Of a stretch of DNA of 21,138 nt, positions 16,012-21,138 are shown in pieces. This DNA comes from Bacillota bacterium (GTDB taxonomy: Bacteria > Bacillota > DTU065), in the NCBI GenBank assembly GCA_012842235.1, contig DUTE01000414.1:1-21138 (forward strand), in the 5' to 3' direction. Positions within the stretch are counted from its first letter, which is position 1. Each line of letters begins with the position of its first letter. Made by a program: the position numbers and the translations under genes. The notes below the pieces were generated by a model that saw only the letters and a program-made list of their open reading frames with translations, made no database searches and was not told where the DNA came from.

Positions 16012-17397
16012 TTATTTATCTGTCTGGCTATATCTCAAGGTACTTATAGCTTTCGCAGGAACATTTGTTGTTATAACAGTTACGCCACAGTCTTTAAGAT
16101 GCTCCATAATTGCGGGATTATCTACTGTCCAAGCCCAAAGTGTATAACCTCTGTCAAGAAAATAGGCTGCAGTCTTTTTATCTATTAATGTATAGGCTAG
16201 ATCTAAGACTCTTGTATTAGCTGATTTGGCAATTCGTTCAATATCGCTAATACTTGCGTTACCACCTATAAGAATTGCCGTTGGTATATGAGGAGCAATT
16301 TGATTCATTCTACGGATAGCAGAGGCAGAAAAAGAAATCACTACTACCTGATTAACCATGCCAACATCTTCAATAAGTCTTAAAACCTCTTCCTCTATAC
16401 CGTCTACTTTAAGTTCGATAATTAGCATTGCTTTATTATTTACTGTTATCAAAGCTTCTTTTAAGGTAGGTATCTTTTCACCTTTATATATTGCCGATTT
16501 TTTTGAACCTGCATCAAGAGCTCTGATCTCTTCAAGAGTCATATTTGCTACATAGCCTCTACCATTAGTTGTACGATCGACCGTAGGATCATGAATTACA
16601 ACGATTTCTCCATCTTTTGTCTTATGAACATCAATTTCTATAAGATCAGCACCAACTTCAAGAGCTGATTTAATCGCAGCTATTGTATTCTCAGGTGCTA
16701 CTGAAGAATTGCCTCTATGAGCAGCAATCCTTGGGTAAACAGGTAGCTGTTCTTGTGCAACTTGTTCTTCTAATTCGGCAAAGAGTTTAGAATCATATGG
16801 TTCAATTTTGATATTATCAAAAGCAACTTTACAACCATTTACATGTAGGCCAAAAACGCCACTGTCACGAAAACCTTTCTCACAAGCAGCAAACTGTAGC
16901 TCATCGTCGATAAAATAGAAGAAATAATCGCCTTTTACAGCAACTTTAATACGGTGAGTCTCTCCATATTTAAAGGGAGTCTTATATGCTTTAGTACGTC
17001 TTACATCCCAAGTTCCACCAGGCTCCCTAAAAGCTAACTCAGTACCATTACCGGCAGTTGCATTTTGTCTAATGGTAAACATGTGATAAGGTGCCATACC
17101 GGTAGGATTAGATCTAAAAAAGATAGAAAACCAGCGGCTGGTATTTAATGCAGAAAGCATAGTAGCATCTACAGAATAAATAAAGTCTCCCATCTCTGGG
17201 CCAAAAATTACACGGCCTTGGATAGCTCCAGAAGCACTTTCGCCAATTAATCGGCCATCTTCGACTGTCCAATTTCCTTCGATAACCTTAAAACCCTCTG
17301 GCAAACCATCTCCTGAAAAATCCTCAGAGAAAACAGCCATTGCACCTACTGAAAAAATAACTATTAATGCTAAAATTGCCCAAGATCTTTTCTTCAC
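16012..17397 (-). CDS. Secreted glycerophosphodiester phosphodiesterase with N-terminal jelly-roll domain
   Basis: A 461-residue exported enzyme. Residues 1-21 form a signal peptide (MKKRSW plus a hydrophobic core ending AMA). Residues 24-200 look like a concanavalin/LamG-type beta-sandwich (EDFSGDGLP, GNWTVEDGRL, FDNIKIEP), a fold often used to bind glycans. Residues 222-455 are a GDPD domain with the catalytic His227-Arg in AHRG, PENT, the metal ligands Glu254 and Asp256 (EIDVHKTKDG), and His269 in IHDPTVDRTTNG. It would release glycerol phosphate from phospholipid head groups or teichoic acid outside the membrane. The start is GTG at 17397 with a GGGGGG-type ribosome binding site. It overlaps the stop of a 37-codon ORF as GTGA and lies downstream of sigK, suggesting expression in the mother cell during sporulation. 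Confidence 0.9.
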   Translation of the reverse strand: MKKRSWAILALIVIFSVGAMAVFSEDFSGDGLPEGFKVIEGNWTVEDGRLIGESASGAIQGRVIFGPEMGDFIYSVDATMLSALNTSRWFSIFFRSNPTGMAPYHMFTIRQNATAGNGTELAFREPGGTWDVRRTKAYKTPFKYGETHRIKVAVKGDYFFYFIDDELQFAACEKGFRDSGVFGLHVNGCKVAFDNIKIEPYDSKLFAELEEQVAQEQLPVYPRIAAHRGNSSVAPENTIAAIKSALEVGADLIEIDVHKTKDGEIVVIHDPTVDRTTNGRGYVANMTLEEIRALDAGSKKSAIYKGEKIPTLKEALITVNNKAMLIIELKVDGIEEEVLRLIEDVGMVNQVVVISFSASAIRRMNQIAPHIPTAILIGGNASISDIERIAKSANTRVLDLAYTLIDKKTAAYFLDRGYTLWAWTVDNPAIMEHLKDCGVTVITTNVPAKAISTLRYSQTDK

Positions 17398-17507
17398 CTT
17401 TTATACCCCCCAAAGATTGTTCTAGTAATAGACACTTCTCGGTCTAATTCGTTATTTCCTCCAACAAAAAAAACAATTACTAAGGTTAAAATAATAGATT
17501 TGCGCAT
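17394..17507 (-). CDS. Small 37-residue membrane-type protein bridging sigK and the GDPD gene
   Basis: A short frame with ATG at 17507 inside the end of sigK and TGA at 17394-17396 overlapping the GTG of the phosphodiesterase gene. AAAGGA lies 5 bases ahead of the ATG. The product starts MRKSIILTLVIVFFVGG, a basic N terminus followed by a hydrophobic stretch that could be a signal anchor, and ends in a polar tail with GGYKR. The exact fit, overlapping sigK by 22 bases and the next gene by 4, suggests translational coupling through all three. It is unrecognised. An alternative is that this frame is a remnant of the ancestral sigK 3' end, because AMRK just after the fusion point resembles the usual sigma-K continuation. 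Confidence 0.5.
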   Translation of the reverse strand: MRKSIILTLVIVFFVGGNNELDREVSITRTIFGGYKR

Positions 17508-18154
17508 TGCGTCCTTTCCATCTCAATGCGTGAGACGTAGGAACGAGAGATACCTAAATGCTTAGCAATCTCACGTTGTGTGTAGCGGATTCCATCGCTA
17601 AGACCATAGCGCAGACGCAAAATAAGCTTTTCACGTGGCGTAAGATATGAGAGTTTTTCGTACAACTTCTGCTTTTCTAAACGATCTTCCACCTCTTCTA
17701 AGACTAATTCATCAGAGGGAATAACATCTATTAGCGATAACTCATTTCCTTCTTTATCCGAACCAATAGGATCGTAGAGATGTTGTACTAGCTTTGTTTT
17801 CTTTGCCGCCCTAAAATACATTAAAATCTCATTTTCGATACAACGTGCTACATATGTTGCCAAACGGGAACTTTTTTCAGGATCAAATGTATTCACGCCT
17901 TTTATTAAACCAATGGTACCAATTGATATCAAATCCTCATTATCCTCTCCTATTTCCGAATACTTTTTAACAATATGAGCTACTAGTCTTAGGTTTCTTT
18001 CAATTAGTGTTTTTCTAGCTTCTTCGTCTCCTTCTACTAGCTTTCTAATTAGTCTCTCCTCTTCTTCAGGCTCAAGGGGTTGAGGGAATGTGCCTCCAGA
18101 AACATGAGAGACAAAAAGTAGAGCTCCCAGTCTAAACCTTGGCCTAAAGACCAT
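17486..18154 (-). CDS. sigK: Sporulation sigma factor SigK
   Basis: A 222-residue sigma-70 family factor for late mother-cell transcription in sporulation. The N terminus ends in FVSHVSGGTFPQPL, matching the pro-sequence junction of pro-sigma-K. Region 2 is highly conserved (NLRLVAHIVKKY, EDLISIGTIGLIKG, YVARCIENEILMYFRA), then DPIGSDKEGNELSLIDV, and region 4 (LTPREKLILRLRYGL, TQREIAKHLGISRSYVSRIE). After that helix the protein diverges (MERTQCANLLF) and stops, so the last 10-15 family residues are missing. I use the ATG at 18154, 9 bases after GGGAGG; a TTG at 18163 is the alternative. It leads a small-ORF and phosphodiesterase gene chain. A degenerate second copy of its 5' end lies 1.8 kb upstream. 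Confidence 0.93.
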   Translation of the reverse strand: MVFRPRFRLGALLFVSHVSGGTFPQPLEPEEEERLIRKLVEGDEEARKTLIERNLRLVAHIVKKYSEIGEDNEDLISIGTIGLIKGVNTFDPEKSSRLATYVARCIENEILMYFRAAKKTKLVQHLYDPIGSDKEGNELSLIDVIPSDELVLEEVEDRLEKQKLYEKLSYLTPREKLILRLRYGLSDGIRYTQREIAKHLGISRSYVSRIEMERTQCANLLF

Positions 18155-18184
18155 ATACTCCAACCTCCCTTAACTAACTAAAGT

Positions 18185-18212
18185 AGTTTATGCAAAACCC
18201 AAGCTCTATTGT
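18185..18212 (-). promoter_or_regulatory. Possible sigma-E promoter of sigK
   Basis: On the minus strand CATAAACT (complement of 18185-18192) fits the sigma-E -10 pattern CATAnnnT. An ATA-containing -35 half (AATAGA) lies 14 bases upstream. Transcription would start about 10 bases before the sigK ribosome binding site. In Bacillus sigK is transcribed by sigma-E, so the position makes sense, but the -35 half is weak. Confidence 0.35.
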
Positions 18213-18321
18213 GCCTGTACGTGAGTTAAAACTCATTTTTGGTACCGGCAGTACTTCTACTTTGAAAAGAAAATTTTGTCATGAGTTATTTTCCCAATCT
18301 ACTACATCCTCAAAAATTATC

Positions 18322-18453
18322 TCACTTCGAAGACTTAAGACCAAGTTCATATGGTGGATCTGTTACAACCGCATCTATAAAATTTCCCGGCACTGTTTTT
18401 AATACGTCAAAGCAATTATCCTCATAAAAGCTTCTAGATAATAATCACTCCTG
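18322..18453 (-). pseudogene. Fragment of a DNA adenine methyltransferase
   Basis: A 40-codon stretch between stop codons reads SFYEDNCFDVLK, then DAVVTDPPYELGL on the minus strand. This is the N-terminal motif pair of beta-class (N6-adenine or N4-cytosine) DNA methyltransferases: a D-C-x-x-x-L-K segment followed by the catalytic DPPY. The frame stops a few codons after DPPY and nothing continues convincingly, though shifted frames downstream carry stops every few dozen bases. There is no start codon with a ribosome binding site. Such methyltransferases are common on phages and other mobile elements, so this is probably the scar of one. Confidence 0.65.
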
Positions 18454-18624
18454 TACTGCAATAATTATTGTGCTTTTTGCTACGTGGTTTTAACAAAAAA
18501 ATAATTGGAGCGGTATTTATTTGAGTTTAACTGAGAAAATCTAATTTCTTATACTACTAAAGTATCATGTCATACTCTAGCAACGGCTCAAAACACCGTT
18601 TTACATATACGCCCTGCTAGATAA

Positions 18625-18657
18625 AATAAAAAAGGAGCCATCCGCTCTGGATAGCCC
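18625..18657 (-). terminator. Orphan Rho-independent terminator
   Basis: A 9-bp stem with a 5-base loop (18635-18643 with 18649-18657) is followed on the minus strand by six T residues. Its two imperfect positions are G-U wobbles on the minus strand and mismatches on the plus strand, so it is directional. No intact minus-strand gene precedes it, so it ends either a decayed gene or a small RNA. Confidence 0.55.
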
Positions 18658-19143
18658 TGCCCAATAACATAATAACACGGAAAACACCCTCAAAAGTGCC
18701 ATCGTTCTGCCACTAATAATTTCAACAGACAAAATTGCACAATATATGCAATTGTTCATCGTCTAAATCTTATCCATTAATTTTTTATTGAAGAAGGAAA
18801 ACACACTGATGAGTTCAAGTATTGCTTAAGTAATAAGTATATATGCTAACTATTCTAGCAAATTGCACGTCCGGTTCAAGTTTCAGTGAACTAATAAAAA
18901 AAGTGAGGCTATAGGGATTTTGCTTATTTTTCTATTTGTTAGGGTTACTATTAGTAGTAATACTACTATCTCTACACAAACCAACGATTTCAACGCAAAA
19001 AGATAAACTTTTTAGAGCAGTTATATACAGAATATCTAATGTCAATAAATGTACTAGGATTAACTATGGAAATAGAGTCATATCTTACAGACGATTTCTC
19101 ATATTTTGGGGAGTATTAAATTATGTAAAGAGGAGGAATACTC

Positions 19144-19791
19144 ATGGGTCTGAAAAAAACAAGATGGATGTTCTTGTTGTTTCTTACAATTATACTTTTC
19201 TTGTTGTTTCTTGCAATTAAACTTTTTCCGATTAACATAAAAACAATCAAAACTACAGACATAACAGCAGTCGAAACATCAGACATAGATGTAAGCACAT
19301 GGGTTAAGTTATTGGGCTTTAGGTCATCAAAGTTCCAGTTGCCACCATTTGAAGAGTCTGAAGTTTATATGGACATCTATCGAAAAGATACTAATTACCA
19401 GCTAGAACGCATAGGTTTATTTAAGGTTGCCCAACCAAATCAAGCTTTAAAAAAGCGTGAAGGTTTTCTAGCTTTTGCACCTATAGGATCACACTCTTAC
19501 CAGGTATATTGGGGGACCGATAATAATGCACTTGCTCAGACAGCAATCGATTTTAGTTCATTTTTGTCAGGCCCTGAAAAAGAAAATATGTCACTTACAC
19601 AAATGTGGTTTAGGTCACCAAACTTGTTGTTTGAAAATAACGGTGACACCATAGAAACTACAGTATTTATAGTGACCATTAATGAAGATCCAAAAATAAT
19701 GCCGGGGAATTTGTCTAATCCAGATGGTTTATTAAGATTAATTAATCTTGGACATGAAGTAATAATTGTTTTTAGGTTAAGAATAAGATAG
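19144..19791 (+). CDS. Hypothetical membrane-anchored protein, 215 residues
   Basis: I do not recognise this protein. A basic N terminus (MGLKKTRW) is followed by one hydrophobic segment (residues 9-28), which would act as a signal anchor with the remaining 185 residues outside the membrane. The outer part is rich in beta-type segments (EVYMDIYRK, SHSYQVYWG, ETTVFIVTI) and has no cysteine or recognisable catalytic motif. The hydrophobic segment consists of a 9-codon unit present twice in tandem. AGAGGAGG stands 7 bases ahead of the ATG, a strong ribosome binding site, and a good terminator follows. It is the only intact gene on the plus strand in the right half, within DNA that otherwise looks decayed, so it may be a recently acquired gene. 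Confidence 0.7.
   Translation: MGLKKTRWMFLLFLTIILFLLFLAIKLFPINIKTIKTTDITAVETSDIDVSTWVKLLGFRSSKFQLPPFEESEVYMDIYRKDTNYQLERIGLFKVAQPNQALKKREGFLAFAPIGSHSYQVYWGTDNNALAQTAIDFSSFLSGPEKENMSLTQMWFRSPNLLFENNGDTIETTVFIVTINEDPKIMPGNLSNPDGLLRLINLGHEVIIVFRLRIR
19171..19224 (+). repeat. Tandem 27-bp duplication in the membrane segment
   Basis: Two adjacent 27-base units (19171-19197 and 19198-19224) differ at only 3 positions. They encode FLLFLTIIL and FLLFLAIKL, so the duplication lengthens the hydrophobic helix by exactly nine residues without changing frame. Confidence 0.85.
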
Positions 19792-19840
19792 ACATTCGGC
19801 TCTAGAAACAAACAGCCCATATTTTGTAAAACTATATGTT

Positions 19841-19891
19841 CCCCTTGTGGTAGACACACTAAAACTATCTATCACAAGGGGATCCTTTTAT
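19841..19891 (+). terminator. Rho-independent terminator of the hypothetical gene
   Basis: A 14-bp stem with one G-U pair (19841-19854 with 19868-19881) closes a 13-base loop and is followed by CCTTTTAT. It lies 50 bases after the stop codon at 19791. Confidence 0.78.
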
Positions 19892-19964
19892 ATAGGGTGA
19901 AAACCGATAATTTCATATGAGCAGTAACCGCGTTCATAGAGTTCTAGAAAGCATATGAGTAGCC

Positions 19965-20060
19965 ACCAGGTTCAAGGAATTCTGCCTCTGGAAACATAAA
20001 AGCAAGAAGGAGAGTTCCGGTCTAAACCTTGACCTAAATACCATTTACACAAGCCTGAGC
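19965..20060 (-). pseudogene. Degenerate copy of the sigK 5' end
   Basis: On the minus strand, starting with ATG at 20044, the DNA matches the start of the intact sigK. ATGGTATTTAGGTCAAGG corresponds to ATGGTCTTTAGGCCAAGG, and TTTAGAC, then ATGTTTC, AGAGGCA and TTGAACCTG follow at the positions expected from sigK (ATGTTTC, GGAGGCA, TTGAGCCTG). Small deletions break the frame after the eighth codon (MVFRSRFR versus MVFRPRFR). In the shifted frame FPEAEFLEP mirrors TFPQPLEP. Similarity continues about 15 bases upstream of the ATG and fades within about 30 codons. It is a dead fragment from a duplication or from an insertion that split an older sigK. Confidence 0.7.
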
Positions 20061-20097
20061 TTGATCTAATAAACAGGTATGTAAATACTATTTTTTG

Positions 20098-20145
20098 AAA
20101 AAAAAAGAGCCTAGTCTCTGCTTGGTCTACTAGATAGTATAGACC
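20098..20145 (-). terminator. Probable terminator region after the U32 peptidase gene
   Basis: On the minus strand a GGTCTA/TAGACC hairpin (20124-20145) is followed by a short AGAG...CTCT stem (20106-20119) running into nine T residues. The stems are weaker than the other terminators in the window, so termination is likely but the exact structure is uncertain. Confidence 0.55.
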
Positions 20146-20185
20146 CTACCCTAGATATTTAGAGTAGTTCGCAAAGACTATACTC

Positions 20186-21138
20186 TTATTGTTCTTTTAC
20201 TCGCCGAATTAAACTCATTGGAGGTATCTCTAGAGGTAATTCCACCTTTACCTGCCAGTTTGGATGTGCTTCATAGACATTTTGATCATATCTTTTCATA
20301 ACTGGCCAATCTACATTATAAAGCTTACCCTCAGGAGTTAAAATCTCTAAATTTTCCCCTGTTTTAAGCTGAGTCCTTACTGCAATGTGATCCTCTTCTA
20401 CCACAGCAACAAAATCTCTTGTACCAAGGTATGAATGGGAGTCTTCGGGTGGAGGCCCATATAAAAAACCAGTATTAAATGGTCTATGGCTTACAGATTC
20501 AACGAGTTCATAACTTAGTTTAGGGATATCTTCGCCTCTTTTTAGTGCATCGATTGCTAAGCGATAAGCAAGTGTTGTTGCAGCTACATAATGCACACTT
20601 TTCATTCGACCCTCTATTTTGAAAGATAAAACACCTGCATCTATTAGATCTTTTAGATTTGATAGAAGACAAAGATCACCTGGGCTAAGAATATAAGTTC
20701 CCCGGCTATCTTCTTCGATAGGCATATATTGCCCATCCCTCATCTCTTCGACAAGATGGTATCTCCAACGACAGGTGTGAGTACAATCTCCTCTATTAGC
20801 TGATCTACCTGTAAGATAGGCACTAAGAATACACCGGCCTGAATAGGCCATACACATTGCTCCATGTACAAAAACTTCTGTTTCTATTTCTTGTGCAATC
20901 TTGCGAATTCTTTCAAGGTTTAGCTCTCTAGCTAAAATGATGCGTTTAGCTCCTAATCTATGCCAAGCTTTGGCTGCCTGAAGACTAGTTGCGTTGGCTT
21001 GTGTACTTAGATGAATCTCCATATCAGGAAGGACTCTTTTTACTGTCTCTAAAACACCAATATCTGAAACTATTAAAGCATCTGGACCAATTTCACCTAA
21101 AGCAATTAAATACTTTTCTAATTCATCATATTCATCGT
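20186..21138 (-). CDS. Peptidase U32 family protein (TrhP/RlhA-like hydroxylase), 5' end beyond the window
   Basis: The frame is open to the right edge, so the gene begins outside the window. The visible 317 codons include ALIVSDIGVLE, EIHLSTQANAT, RIILARELNLE and FVHGAMCMAYSGRC, followed by the Cys-rich segment GDCTHTCRWRY and the U32 hallmark FKIEGRMKS. Four cysteines in that region (CMAYSGRC and CTHTC) are positioned to bind an iron-sulfur cluster. Members of this family use prephenate-dependent chemistry to hydroxylate tRNA uridine-34 (TrhP; YrrN/YrrO in Bacillus) or a 23S rRNA cytidine (RlhA), rather than acting as proteases. An ATG in the middle of the domain (21022) is not the start. 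Domain architecture suits the longer, two-domain TrhP2/YrrO type, but the missing N terminus leaves the subtype open. Confidence 0.9.
   Translation of the reverse strand, partial: DEYDELEKYLIALGEIGPDALIVSDIGVLETVKRVLPDMEIHLSTQANATSLQAAKAWHRLGAKRIILARELNLERIRKIAQEIETEVFVHGAMCMAYSGRCILSAYLTGRSANRGDCTHTCRWRYHLVEEMRDGQYMPIEEDSRGTYILSPGDLCLLSNLKDLIDAGVLSFKIEGRMKSVHYVAATTLAYRLAIDALKRGEDIPKLSYELVESVSHRPFNTGFLYGPPPEDSHSYLGTRDFVAVVEEDHIAVRTQLKTGENLEILTPEGKLYNVDWPVMKRYDQNVYEAHPNWQVKVELPLEIPPMSLIRRVKEQ

Larger units (their letters stand above)
18164..19143. other. 980-bp stretch without an intact gene (decayed accessory DNA)
   Basis: Both strands are broken by frequent stop codons. The supportable contents are a methyltransferase fragment (18322-18453), an orphan minus-strand terminator (18628-18657), a group-II-intron-like string (18865-18877), and a 17-base perfect palindrome TAGTAGTA-A-TACTACTA (18952-18968). 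From about 18912 to 19143 a plus-strand frame encodes a hydrophobic stretch followed by basic residues, but it has no credible start or ribosome binding site and may be a decayed membrane protein gene. Confidence 0.6.

Noticed and set aside
18626..18784. 52-codon minus-strand frame starting MNNCIYCAILS
   Set aside because: It has no ribosome binding site, it runs through the terminator hairpin, and its composition does not look like a real protein.
18936..19220. Plus-strand frame with a hydrophobic start before the hypothetical gene
   Set aside because: It needs a TTG start without a ribosome binding site and overlaps the well-supported gene at 19144 in another frame. At most it is a decayed gene.
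1..21138. CRISPR array belonging to the Csx17-like gene
   Set aside because: No regularly spaced 25-40-base direct repeats were seen anywhere in the window by eye.

Overview
The window looks like the chromosome of an AT-rich, endospore-forming member of the Firmicutes, most likely the Clostridia. The evidence is a sporulation sigma factor of the SigK type, the yqeG-yqeH-aroE gene order known from Bacillus and Clostridia, strong AGGAGG-type ribosome binding sites, frequent GTG starts and many Rho-independent terminators. I cannot name a genus from sequence alone.

Left part (1-4.8 kb). The first 91 bases are the 5' end of chorismate synthase (aroC) on the minus strand. Facing away from it is a metal-resistance operon on the plus strand: a CadC/SmtB-type repressor and a Zn/Cd/Pb P1B-type ATPase, closed by a 19-bp terminator. 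A single-gene unit follows, encoding a Csx17-like protein. Csx17 is the large (Cas8) subunit of type I-G (formerly I-U) CRISPR effectors. No other cas gene and no CRISPR array is present in the window. This orphan, bounded by terminators on both sides, is the most unusual object here.

Middle part (4.8-14.3 kb). This is a largely minus-strand housekeeping block. In transcription order it holds yqeG (HAD phosphatase), yqeH (circularly permuted GTPase for 30S assembly), an unannotated 56-codon ORF, tldD and tldE (metalloprotease pair), a terminator, then aroE, an ABC ATPase and a large ABC permease. The plus-strand cadC-cadA-csx17 genes separate this block from aroC, as if inserted into an ancestral shikimate-linked cluster. 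Upstream of yqeG is a large serine recombinase, preceded by a small overlapping ORF.

Right part (14.5-21.1 kb). The minus strand carries a tandem-HD HD-GYP protein, a secreted glycerophosphodiesterase with an N-terminal jelly-roll domain, a 37-codon membrane-type small ORF bridging it to sigK, and sigK itself. The 18.2-20.1 kb stretch looks like decayed accessory DNA. It contains a DNA-methyltransferase fragment with a DPPY motif, an orphan minus-strand terminator, a short group-II-intron-like string, an unrecognised plus-strand membrane-anchored protein with an internal 27-bp tandem duplication, and a degenerate second copy of the sigK 5' end. A peptidase U32 (TrhP/RlhA-like tRNA or rRNA hydroxylation) gene runs off the right edge.

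SigK, a fragment of a second sigK and a large serine recombinase within about 8 kb recall the skin elements that interrupt sigK in some spore formers. Here that is only an inference.
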